Assembly (NCBI GenBank): GCA_017962085.1
Contig: JAGCWA010000015.1
Span: forward strand, 1-50,291
DNA length: 50,291 nt
Source: Paludibacteraceae bacterium
GTDB taxonomy: Bacteria > Bacteroidota > Bacteroidia > Bacteroidales > Paludibacteraceae
Reading direction: 5' to 3'
Shown here: positions 1 through 7,812 of the stretch, piece by piece
Layout: every line of letters begins with the position of its first letter
Position numbering within the stretch: position 1 is the stretch's first letter
The notes under the pieces: generated by a model
Told to the model about the DNA's origin: nothing
Database searches by the model: none
What the model saw: only the letters and a program-made list of their open reading frames with translations
Program-made: the position numbers and the translations under genes

Positions 1-186
1 ATAAAATGTTTAAAATATGTTAGAATTTATTCACATCCCTACAAAAATACGAAATATTAATGATTTGCAACAAATGTGGAGACATTTTTTTTGTTAAAAA
101 CTTTTTCAAAAAGATATTACACAGCATCTTTTTTCAATTCACGCTCAAATGTCCGCTCACATCCGCCTGCCCAAAGGAAAAATTAC

Positions 187-194
187 TAACTTTG
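187..194 (+). promoter_or_regulatory. Putative -7 promoter box for the epimerase gene
   Basis: TAACTTTG matches the Bacteroidetes -7 consensus TAnnTTTG exactly. It lies about 80 bases before the start codon at 275, so the transcript would have a leader of about 75 nt. No clear -33 TTTG is seen at the usual distance. The rest of bases 1-274 is AT-rich with no convincing gene. Confidence 0.4.
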
Positions 195-274
195 TGCAGA
201 ATAATCATCATATCGCTCACATTTCCAAAGGTACGAAATAAAGCAATCCGTTATTCTAAAAAGGGGAAAAATCG

Positions 275-1753
275 ATGAAAAAAAAGATTTTCTTAACCGG
301 AGCGACGGGCACCATGGGTTGGGCTGGTCTGCAGGAACTCGTCAAGAGAGCGGATCGGTTCGACATCACCGTCCTCGCCCGTCCAAGCCGGAAGAACCAG
401 AAGAAACTGGCGCCCCTCATGGATCGGATACGAGTCGTTTGGGGTGACCTCACGCGATACGAGGATGTGCTCAAGGCGACGGAGGGCGCCGACTACGTGC
501 TGCACGTGGGTGGCATGGTTTCCCCTTCCGCCGACTACTTCCCGAACAAGACCCGCCTCGTGAACGAGACCGCGGCAGAGAACGTGGTGAAGGCGGTGCT
601 GGCCCAGCCTAACGCGGACGACATCCGGGTGTGCTACATCGGTTCCGTCGCCCAGACGAGCGACCGCAACGAACCGAACCACTGGGGACGTACGGGCGAC
701 CCTATCTGCATCAGCGTATACGACCATTACGCCATCAGCAAGACCGTGGCGGAACGTATCTTCGCGGAGTCGGGCCTCAAGAGATGGGTATCTCTCCGCC
801 AATCCGGCATCCTATACCCGAACATCATCAAGCAGTTCGACCCGATCATGTTCCATGTGCCGCTCCGTGGCGTGCTGGAATGGACAACGATAGAGGACAG
901 CGGTCGGGTGCTCGCCAACCTGTGCGACACAGACCTCCCGGATAACTTCTGGAACCGTTTCTACAACATCGGAAGCGGCCCTGCCTACCGTCTCAGCAAC
1001 TACGAACTGGAATGCAAACTGCTCAAGGCGATCCACTGCCCTAAGCCGGAGAAGATATTCGACCCGAAATGGTTCGTCCTGCGCAACTTCCACGGCTACT
1101 GGTACCTAGACTCCCAAGTGCTGGAGGATTACCTGCACTTCCGTGGCAACGTGCCGGTGGACGATTACTTCAAGCAGATGGGCAGGCAAGTGCCTTGGTA
1201 TTACCACCTGGCGGCCATCGTGCCCGGATGCCTCATCAAGCAGTTCATCCGTCCATTGGCCCACAAAAAACGATGGGGCACGCAATGGTGGATCAAGAAC
1301 GACGACAAGAAACGGATAGCCGCCTACTACGGCACCAAGGAGGCTTGGGAAAAGATACCGGACTGGGAACACCAGAACCTATCCCACCCTTCGGAGAAAG
1401 CCATCGTGCTGGACCATGGCTACGACGAGTCCAAGCCTAGGGAGGAGTGGGACATCGACGACATGCGCCAGGCGGCCCGCTTCCGGGGAGGACGATGCGT
1501 CAGCGAGGAGATGACCAAGGGCGACCGCCGCACCCCGATCGAGTGGGAGTGCCAATTCGGCCACCGCTTCAAAGCCTCCCCCACCCTCGTGCTGCTCGGC
1601 GGACATTGGTGCCCCGAATGCCTGCCGTCGCCTTGGAACTACGACGAAATAGCGAAGGGGAACCCCTTCTTCGCCCAAATATGGTATCCTACACATAGCA
1701 AGGAAGAACACAACCAGTACGGAGAGGAGATCTTCGACGGTTGGGAAAAATGA
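275..1753 (+). CDS. NAD-dependent epimerase/dehydratase (extended SDR) with zinc-binding C-terminal tail
   Basis: This 492-residue protein begins with a Rossmann fold: the GATGTMG dinucleotide-binding loop is at residues 9-15 and the SDR catalytic pair Tyr152/Lys156 lies in YAISK. These support oxidoreduction or epimerisation of a nucleotide-linked or other small substrate that is not identifiable here. The enzyme part ends near residue 370, which is already long for an extended SDR. The last 120 residues hold a separate module with Cys near 407, Cys/His near 426 and 430 (ECQFGH) and Cys near 445 and 448 (WCPEC), resembling treble-clef/zinc-ribbon modules normally found in nuclease-like proteins. 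I see no signal peptide, so it is probably cytoplasmic. mnmE follows 9 bases later, suggesting co-transcription. The SDR assignment is firm; the role of the tail is unknown. Confidence 0.85.
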   Translation: MKKKIFLTGATGTMGWAGLQELVKRADRFDITVLARPSRKNQKKLAPLMDRIRVVWGDLTRYEDVLKATEGADYVLHVGGMVSPSADYFPNKTRLVNETAAENVVKAVLAQPNADDIRVCYIGSVAQTSDRNEPNHWGRTGDPICISVYDHYAISKTVAERIFAESGLKRWVSLRQSGILYPNIIKQFDPIMFHVPLRGVLEWTTIEDSGRVLANLCDTDLPDNFWNRFYNIGSGPAYRLSNYELECKLLKAIHCPKPEKIFDPKWFVLRNFHGYWYLDSQVLEDYLHFRGNVPVDDYFKQMGRQVPWYYHLAAIVPGCLIKQFIRPLAHKKRWGTQWWIKNDDKKRIAAYYGTKEAWEKIPDWEHQNLSHPSEKAIVLDHGYDESKPREEWDIDDMRQAARFRGGRCVSEEMTKGDRRTPIEWECQFGHRFKASPTLVLLGGHWCPECLPSPWNYDEIAKGNPFFAQIWYPTHSKEEHNQYGEEIFDGWEK

Positions 1754-1762
1754 TTTTAGAGC

Positions 1763-3175
1763 ATGGAAAGATTCGATACGACAGCCGACACGATATGTGC
1801 CATCTCAACCGCCCCCGGCATGGGAGCCATCGCCATCATACGCCTTTCGGGCAATGACGCGATCCGCATCGCGGACAAGCTATTCGTCTCCGTGAAGAAG
1901 GAGAAGCGACTAGCCGACGCCCCAAGCCACACCGCCCATTTCGGCACCATACGGAACGACGAAGGGGAGATCATCGACGAGGTGGTCGCCACCCTCTACA
2001 TCGCCCCGCACTCCTTCACGGGTGAGAACTCGGTGGAGATAGCCTGCCACGGCTCCACCTTCATCCAACAACGCATCATACAGCTGCTTCTGGAGAAGGG
2101 TTGCCGCATGGCTCAACCAGGTGAATTCACGCAACGGGCCTTCCTGAACGGTAAGATGGACCTCTCGCAAGCGGAAGCCGTGGCGGACGTCATCGCCTCC
2201 AACTCATCCGCCGCCCATCGCCTGGCGATCAAGCAGATGCGTGGAGGCTTCTCGAGGGAGCTGGGCCAACTGCGCGACAAACTGCTGCAGTTCGTATCCC
2301 TCATCGAGCTGGAGCTGGACTTCAGCGAAGAGGACGTGGAGTTCGCGGACAGAAGCCACCTGACACAGTTGGTGGAGGAGATCCACACGAGGATCGGCTC
2401 CTTGGCGGACACATTCCAATACGGCAACGCCATCAAGAACGGCATACCGGTGGCCATCATCGGCGAGACGAACGTAGGCAAGTCCACCCTGCTCAACTGG
2501 TTGCTGAACGAGGACCGCGCCATCGTGAGCGACGTGCACGGCACCACAAGGGACATCATCGAGGACACCATGCAGATCAACGGAACGCTCTTCCGCTTCA
2601 TCGACACGGCGGGCATCCGCAAGACCTCCGACAAGGTGGAGGCGATGGGCATCGAGCGCACCTTCAAGAAGATGGACGAGGCAAGGATCGTCCTGGTGGT
2701 GCTCGACACGACAGAGACGCTCGAGCGCAACAGCGACTTCCTGCGCCAGAACGCCCCGCACTGGGAAGGGAAAGAGGCGGTGGCATTGCTGAACAAGGTA
2801 GACCTATCGAGCGAGGCGCAGCAAGCGGATCTACAGCAACTCGTGGCATCCCACGGGCTATTCAGCATACGCATCTCCGCCAAGAACAACCTCAACAAGC
2901 AAGCCGTGCTGGACGAATTGACCCAACGATCCGGCATCCACGAAGCGGAGACCGAAGGCGTGGTCGTGACGAACCTCCGTCACTACGAAGCCCTCCGCAA
3001 CGCCCTCAGCGCCATCGACCGAGTCCGTGACGGGCTGCAGGAGAACCTCTCAGGCGACCTCCTCAGCCGCGACATCCGCGACTGCCTTTTCTTCCTCGCC
3101 GAAATCACGGGAGGAGAGATCACCAACGACGAGGTCTTGGGTAATATATTTGCGAAATTCTGCATCGGAAAGTAG
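1763..3175 (+). CDS. mnmE: tRNA uridine-5-carboxymethylaminomethyl(34) synthesis GTPase MnmE
   Basis: MnmE works with MnmG to install the (carboxymethyl)aminomethyl group on U34 of tRNAs reading two-codon boxes. The 470-residue length fits the family. The N-terminal folate-binding domain starts with a DTICAISTAPG-type motif. The G domain is inserted in the helical domain, with P-loop GETNVGKST near residue 234, DTAG near 280 and NKVD near 343, and the protein ends in the diagnostic FCIGK. The GET variant of the P-loop is usual in Bacteroidetes MnmE. The gene follows the epimerase by 9 bases. It is GC-rich, in contrast with the AT-rich hipBA region after it, so the island boundary probably falls just beyond this gene. 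Confidence 0.97.
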   Translation: MERFDTTADTICAISTAPGMGAIAIIRLSGNDAIRIADKLFVSVKKEKRLADAPSHTAHFGTIRNDEGEIIDEVVATLYIAPHSFTGENSVEIACHGSTFIQQRIIQLLLEKGCRMAQPGEFTQRAFLNGKMDLSQAEAVADVIASNSSAAHRLAIKQMRGGFSRELGQLRDKLLQFVSLIELELDFSEEDVEFADRSHLTQLVEEIHTRIGSLADTFQYGNAIKNGIPVAIIGETNVGKSTLLNWLLNEDRAIVSDVHGTTRDIIEDTMQINGTLFRFIDTAGIRKTSDKVEAMGIERTFKKMDEARIVLVVLDTTETLERNSDFLRQNAPHWEGKEAVALLNKVDLSSEAQQADLQQLVASHGLFSIRISAKNNLNKQAVLDELTQRSGIHEAETEGVVVTNLRHYEALRNALSAIDRVRDGLQENLSGDLLSRDIRDCLFFLAEITGGEITNDEVLGNIFAKFCIGK

Positions 3176-3337
3176 ATTCTGCGTGGCCAATTCTTACACG
3201 AAACAATATTCAATTGTATTTGCTTACAAGCCATTTCCACAATACAAGAGGCTCCAATATTTAGCGCATCATATCTCCTCAAATAGGTAGAAGTCAAGAG
3301 ATCAAAAACGAGTAAACGAATGTAAAATTCTTACAAT

Positions 3338-3373
3338 AATGTTTGTTATATTAAACATTTTTACTTATTCTTG
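3338..3373 (+). promoter_or_regulatory. hipBA promoter with inverted-repeat operator
   Basis: A perfect 7-bp inverted repeat, AATGTTT-N8-AAACATT (3338-3359), is followed by TATTCTTG (3366-3373), one base off the Bacteroidetes -7 box. The start codon of the HTH gene is 20 bases further on. The position suits an operator through which HipB represses its own operon, as is known for hipBA; the actual binding is inferred. Confidence 0.55.
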
Positions 3374-3392
3374 CACTCAATAACATACAATC

Positions 3393-3692
3393 ATGGGAAA
3401 GGATACATTTGGAAAAATGATGCCAAGGGCTTTGACTCAGAACCTGAAAATCATGGGCGAACAAATCATGTTGGCCCGCAAGCGCAGGCATTTGTCTATG
3501 CAGGACATAGCAGACAGGGCGACGGTGACACGTCTGACAGTCTCTAAAGTAGAACATGGTGACCCTACGGTTTCCATGGGTATTTATGCGCGAGTACTTT
3601 ATGCGCTTAATCTAGAAAAAGACATCACCCTACTAGCTGCTGACGATGCACTTGGCAGACAGCTTCAAGATGCTGAATTATTGAGGAAATGA
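3393..3692 (+). CDS. hipB: HipB-like helix-turn-helix antitoxin
   Basis: This is a 99-residue XRE-family DNA-binding protein. The HTH spans about residues 29-75 (LARKRRHLSMQDIADRA, then a recognition helix with TRLTVSKVEHG). In hipBA modules such proteins bind and restrain the HipA kinase and repress the operon. The stop codon overlaps the start of the downstream hipA-like gene in an ATGA arrangement (3689-3692), indicating translational coupling. The inverted repeat at 3338-3359 is its probable operator. Composition is AT-rich relative to mnmE. The family is clear; whether the pair acts as a persistence toxin system here is inferred. Confidence 0.85.
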   Translation: MGKDTFGKMMPRALTQNLKIMGEQIMLARKRRHLSMQDIADRATVTRLTVSKVEHGDPTVSMGIYARVLYALNLEKDITLLAADDALGRQLQDAELLRK

Positions 3693-4939
3693 AAAAAATT
3701 ACAGTTATAGCAGATTTCGATTTCCTTGCTTCGCCACAGGAGATTGGAACGTTAGGCTACGAGCGTGTACGTGGCAAGGATCATTTTGTCTTTGAGTATT
3801 CGCATGAATGGCTGAAACAGCATGGTGGTATCTTGCTGAGTGGCGACCTGATGAATGTTCCTTCGTTGCAGCATCCTCGTGGCACGGATAGTGTGTTTGG
3901 TTTCGTCAAGGATTCTTTCCCCGACCGTTGGGGGCGTTTGTTGCTCGACCGCAGGGAGCGTCTGAAGGCGCAAGCTGAGGGAAGCCCCGTGCGAATGCTC
4001 ACCAACTACGACTATCTTACGGGAATTGAAGACTTCACCCGCATGGGCGGGATACGCTACAAAAGTGACGATTCCGAAGAATACATCAATGCGAGCACAA
4101 AGTATCTTGTTCCACCCATTGAGAGTCTTCGCACCCTATGCGATGCCTGTCACGAGATTGAGATGGCAGAAGAACGTAACGAGTTGCCAGAGCAACATTG
4201 GCTCGACCAGTTGATCGACCCAGGAACATCGCTTGGCGGTGCTCGCCCCAAAGCCAATGTCATAGATGCCGACGGCAAACTATATGTGGCAAAGTTTCCA
4301 TCAAAGAAGGACTTGGAGAACACTGAACTCATAGAGCACTTCTCACATCGGCTGGCAGCTAAGGCTGGTATCAACGTAGCCCAGACGCGCACCATCAAGA
4401 TTTCCAAAGACCGCAACATGTTGCTTTCCGAACGTTTTGATAGAAGCGCAGAAGGCAAGCGCATACATTTTGCTTCCGCCATGTCGTTGCTTGAGTTTGA
4501 CGATGGAGCTGGCAGCAGCACAGGAAACGGCTATCTTGATATCGTTGATTTCATCCTTCGTGGATGTACAGATGTACGGCAAAATCTCCGCGAACTCTAT
4601 CGCAGAGTGGCATTCAACATCATGTATGGTAACATCGATGACCACTTCCGTAATCATGGGTTCCTACTCACCCCGAAAGGTTGGACACTCTCTCCAGCAT
4701 ACGACATCAATCCAGGAATAAAGTCACATCAATGCTTGCTCATAGACCCATACACAGAAGAATCGGACATCAATGTTCTACTCTCCGCAAGCGAGAGCTA
4801 CATGCTTGAACGCCAAGAAGCATCAGAGATTATAGAAGAGGTTCGCTCAGCCATCAAAGACTGGCGCGAGACCGCTACAGGACTGCAAATACCTGCGAAG
4901 TTGTTAGAATCATACTCTATTCATTGGGATGAACTATAA
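3689..4939 (+). CDS. hipA: HipA-like serine/threonine kinase toxin
   Basis: The 416-residue protein has the HipA architecture: an N-terminal subdomain with a GxRYK-type stretch near residue 118, the Gly-rich P-loop-like segment GGARPKANV near 181, the catalytic loop NIDDHFRNHGF near 316 and the metal-binding SPAYDINP segment near 337. Family members phosphorylate translation factors such as glutamyl-tRNA synthetase and stop growth. The expected catalytic aspartates are present and the length is normal, so it appears intact. It is translationally coupled to the upstream HTH gene. The target cannot be read from sequence. Confidence 0.9.
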   Translation: MKKITVIADFDFLASPQEIGTLGYERVRGKDHFVFEYSHEWLKQHGGILLSGDLMNVPSLQHPRGTDSVFGFVKDSFPDRWGRLLLDRRERLKAQAEGSPVRMLTNYDYLTGIEDFTRMGGIRYKSDDSEEYINASTKYLVPPIESLRTLCDACHEIEMAEERNELPEQHWLDQLIDPGTSLGGARPKANVIDADGKLYVAKFPSKKDLENTELIEHFSHRLAAKAGINVAQTRTIKISKDRNMLLSERFDRSAEGKRIHFASAMSLLEFDDGAGSSTGNGYLDIVDFILRGCTDVRQNLRELYRRVAFNIMYGNIDDHFRNHGFLLTPKGWTLSPAYDINPGIKSHQCLLIDPYTEESDINVLLSASESYMLERQEASEIIEEVRSAIKDWRETATGLQIPAKLLESYSIHWDEL

Positions 4940-5211
4940 CAAAGAAGCACATTCCGCACGTTTTTCGTATAACAATGTGTAACGTTTGCAACGTAAATAG
5001 GACATGTAGTGAGCAAAGAGAAACTCGTTGATATTCAATGGAATAATACATTCAGACGAGAATTTCTCAAATCGATCAAAAAGGCATGGTACAAATAAAA
5101 TCATCATAGTACCTATTATCAAGCATTTGCACTTTAACTTACTTCCAAAAAACTTTCGGATTGCCGTTGGTGCGTAGGAAAGTAGATTAAATTTGTCATA
5201 AAAAAGGTCTG

Positions 5212-5712
5212 CTATATACACTTAATCCATAGCCCCATAAAACCGTATGGCACAATAAAGGATGCAAGAGCTAAAGCGACTGCAACAATTTTCATTGGCG
5301 TAGTTTGGGCTTTTTCTATAGTGTATGCACATAGGATATAAAATGCTGTGTTTACAATAAATAAAAGTAGAGCGTAGATGATGGAAGACTGTAACCTCGC
5401 CTCAAAACAAATAAAGCCGAACACAATAGCCATGATGATAGTAAACCCGCAACATAGCTCATAAAATGTGTTGGAATTCTTTGTGTTTATCATCATCAAC
5501 ATTATCAGCCAAGGAACGATAGCAAATATATATATAATTAAGAATATAAATCCATCGCCTGGACCATCGCCAGACTCTATTACAAAAGAACATGGAAAAA
5601 TTGAAAATAAAAACGATATAGCCAAAACCGTAAATGTCAGTTTCCGTTTGGAAAAATATTTGACAAAGAGAAAGACAATAATGGCGACTATTATGATTAT
5701 TATATATTTCAT
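5212..5712 (-). CDS. Hypothetical multi-pass membrane protein
   Basis: This 166-residue, very hydrophobic protein has about five predicted membrane segments, starting with an Ile/Val-rich helix at residues 2-17 and then KYFSKRK. I do not recognise a family. It is AT-rich, stands alone between hipA and an unrelated plus-strand gene, and has no visible partner. The ATG at 5712 begins directly with the hydrophobic helix, which supports that start. Confidence 0.6.
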   Translation of the reverse strand: MKYIIIIIVAIIVFLFVKYFSKRKLTFTVLAISFLFSIFPCSFVIESGDGPGDGFIFLIIYIFAIVPWLIMLMMINTKNSNTFYELCCGFTIIMAIVFGFICFEARLQSSIIYALLLFIVNTAFYILCAYTIEKAQTTPMKIVAVALALASFIVPYGFMGLWIKCI

Positions 5713-5878
5713 AAGCGATGTCTGTTATTTTCTGTCAATTTACAAAAATACAACCTTTCCCAAGCATTTTTCTATTTTATTTCCTCTTCATATCCAACAA
5801 TCCAAGCAATTGCTTATATTTACAAATATTATTCACTGCCTCGACAAATAGATTCTTCACAGAAAAAACAGAAAAACC

Positions 5879-6691
5879 ATGGGATGGGATGTTGTACAAA
5901 TAGGACTTGGGCATGACCTGCCCGTTGATGATCCACATAAAACCGCCCAAGAGATAGCCAAAAGGATGGAGCGGAATGTCACACTCGCTTACTACAAAAA
6001 ATACGAGTATGATATTGCAAGTAATGTCATACATTACAAAAACAAGCCGGAATTAATTGAGCTGAAGAGATACGAAGTGGACGATTCCAAGAGTCCCCTA
6101 CTGATGACTGTCGCGGACTACCAAGTGAAGCAGATACTGGATTTAGTAGGAATAGACAAATTTTACAAAGCAACTTTCACGAATGATTTGGCAAGAATCA
6201 TACTGCATGAGACGAAAGAGCCCTTCGAACTATACGAAATAGAGGATGATGAGAGGAACTTAGGCATTCGTATCTTCAAAGAAAACGTAGATCTCGACAT
6301 ACACAGTCAAGGAAGATGGAACCACTTGGAAAGGACATTCCATCAACCGGACGAAAACAGAGAACGGCTGCACGATTACCGGATGCAGATATACAATCGG
6401 GCAAAGTTGTTTGGGTGCAAAGATGTGATTATCTGTGCCGACCAAGGCCCGGCAGGATCGATCGTCGACAATCTCAATTACACCGCAGATCGTCTAAGGG
6501 AATATGCACGGACCTATGAATACCTCAATGGATACGACGGTTGGGACTCCCACGAAGTCGAAGAATGGAAGAAGGAAGCGAAACACATTATGTTCTCATC
6601 TGTGTTTCAGGGACAAACCAACCTGTCAGACACCGATTTCGTGGAGGTCATTTACGATGATTTTAGGGATCTCATCAACGCTAAAAACTGA
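5879..6691 (+). CDS. Hypothetical cytoplasmic protein
   Basis: This 270-residue charged protein has no signal peptide or membrane segment. It begins MGWDVVQIGLGHDLPVDDP and contains an acidic central part and a Trp-rich C-terminal part (GYDGWDSHEVEEWKKE). I do not recognise the family. A strong hairpin terminator follows 18 bases after the stop, so it looks like a monocistronic unit. The coding frame is credible from length, even amino-acid composition and the terminator position. Confidence 0.7.
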   Translation: MGWDVVQIGLGHDLPVDDPHKTAQEIAKRMERNVTLAYYKKYEYDIASNVIHYKNKPELIELKRYEVDDSKSPLLMTVADYQVKQILDLVGIDKFYKATFTNDLARIILHETKEPFELYEIEDDERNLGIRIFKENVDLDIHSQGRWNHLERTFHQPDENRERLHDYRMQIYNRAKLFGCKDVIICADQGPAGSIVDNLNYTADRLREYARTYEYLNGYDGWDSHEVEEWKKEAKHIMFSSVFQGQTNLSDTDFVEVIYDDFRDLINAKN

Positions 6692-6709
6692 GCGGCAAGC
6701 ATACTCATA

Positions 6710-6753
6710 AACCACGAAAAGGTTGTAACGTCACAACCTTTTCGTGGTTTTTT
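6710..6753 (+). terminator. Rho-independent terminator after the 270-residue gene
   Basis: A perfect 17-bp stem (6710-6726 with 6733-6749) closes a 6-nt loop and runs into a short T tail. It lies 18 bases after the stop codon at 6691. Confidence 0.85.
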
Positions 6754-6850
6754 CAGCAACCTCCTTCGCACATCCTCCGTTTCGCTACGTATGTACGGAG
6801 TTACGGAGGCAACGTCTTCCAAACACTTTTTTGGGGGTTATAAAGCCTAT

Positions 6851-6901
6851 TGCATAAAAAACATACAATTTTATGCAGTACAAAGTATTTATTGCATAAA
6901 A
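6851..6901. repeat. Short inverted and direct repeats between convergent genes
   Basis: TGCATAAAA (6851-6859) and TTTTATGCA (6869-6877) form a 9-bp inverted repeat, and a further TTGCATAAAAAA copy follows at 6890-6901, next to the stop of the minus-strand gene. It may help terminate that gene, but the stem is A/T-rich and weak. Confidence 0.3.
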
Positions 6902-6904
6902 AAT

Positions 6905-7327
6905 CTATTTCCGCGCCACCCTAATATCCACAAACATATTCAAATCTCGTTCGTAGTCCGTTTGGGGATTTTCCACCAAAGGATCGTGATCGGCAACGCC
7001 TACAGCTACGACCTTTATTGGGACAGAAACATTTTCAAGTATCCATTGTCTTAGCCAATTGGCCTTCTCTTGAGACAATCGTATACTATACTCTTTATAC
7101 TCTTTTTCCCCTCTTGCTCTGACTTCCAAAAACTCGTCTTCTGCCAGTTGCGCATCCTCGATAAACTCAAGGATGATTTTTTGTGTGACCGTATCTTGCG
7201 GAAATGTCCAATCACGCCCAAACACATTAACCTGCAATCTCAAGATCCTGTCCGCTCCTTGTTTCGAATAGGACAATAAAGAGGGAATGAGCAGAAGCAG
7301 AACTAGTATTAACTTTTTGGCAATCAT
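6905..7327 (-). CDS. Secreted protein with OmpA C-terminal-like fold (degenerate)
   Basis: The 140-residue product starts with a signal peptide (basic MIAKK, then a Leu-rich core to about residue 20). The remainder resembles the peptidoglycan-binding OmpA C-terminal domain: LSQEKANWLRQWI matches the usual SxxRAxxVxxWL helix, followed by VVAVGVADHDP in place of the G-x-G strand, and DLNMFVDIRV where NRRVDI-type residues are expected. The Arg that contacts diaminopimelate is thus replaced, so peptidoglycan binding is doubtful. It probably sits in the periplasm or outer membrane. It lies 18 bases downstream of the DUF2809 gene and may be co-transcribed with it. Confidence 0.6.
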   Translation of the reverse strand: MIAKKLILVLLLLIPSLLSYSKQGADRILRLQVNVFGRDWTFPQDTVTQKIILEFIEDAQLAEDEFLEVRARGEKEYKEYSIRLSQEKANWLRQWILENVSVPIKVVAVGVADHDPLVENPQTDYERDLNMFVDIRVARK

Positions 7328-7345
7328 ATTGTAAATATCTCACGT

Positions 7346-7720
7346 TCAACACATTCTTTCGTGCCGCATCCTACTAAACACCCAATAAATGCACCCGACG
7401 CCTATCGTATAGGCCAGCAAATCGACCCAGAGGAAGCCTTGACCGAGCACCAAGTGACCGAGGGTGGTGCTGCGAAGGGAGACGAGCCACGGCCAGGTGA
7501 TCAGCTGCGAGAACTCCACGAGGTAGGCGGTGGCTAAGCTTACGACCGCAACGGTAAGCAAGGGTTTCCTGCACAAGATGATGCGCCAGAAGCAAAAGAC
7601 CATCATCGCCCAAAGCGCATCGCCCGTCTCCGCAGGGAGCCAAGCGATACGCCTTGAGATCAGTCCCAAAGGAATCAGAATAGCTATGCCGATTATTGCG
7701 GTTATAATTTTACGTTTCAT
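7346..7720 (-). CDS. DUF2809 family small membrane protein
   Basis: This 124-residue protein has about four transmembrane helices and the hydrophobic pattern of DUF2809: an N-terminal helix with ILIPLGL, a central GDALWAMMVFCFWR segment, YLVEFSQL, and a terminal GFLWVDLLAYTIGV segment. Function is unknown. The next minus-strand gene (OmpA-like) starts 18 bases downstream. Confidence 0.75.
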   Translation of the reverse strand: MKRKIITAIIGIAILIPLGLISRRIAWLPAETGDALWAMMVFCFWRIILCRKPLLTVAVVSLATAYLVEFSQLITWPWLVSLRSTTLGHLVLGQGFLWVDLLAYTIGVGCIYWVFSRMRHERMC

Positions 7721-7784
7721 GGGCTATAAATCTGTTTGTCAAATATACAAAAATTCTTCAGACGTTTTGCGATAATGATACATT

Positions 7785-7812
7785 GTACAGACGCAATGCA
7801 TTGCGTCCGTAC
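7785..7812. repeat. Dispersed 28-bp palindrome (REP-like), copy A
   Basis: The element is an imperfect palindrome beginning GTACAGACGCAATG and ending TGCGTCCGTAC, with one mismatched pair. It abuts the stop codon of the AAA+ gene at 7813. The same family occurs at 9611-9638 and five times at 25142-25403. Confidence 0.8.

Noticed and set aside
60-278. 72-codon plus-strand frame before the epimerase
   Set aside because: It is AT-rich, low in protein-like character, covers the putative promoter and overlaps the next start codon.
4934-5221. 95-codon minus-strand frame (MYIADLFYDKFNLLS)
   Set aside because: It fills the gap after hipA, overlaps the following gene, has odd composition and no recognisable domain; it looks like chance or relic sequence.
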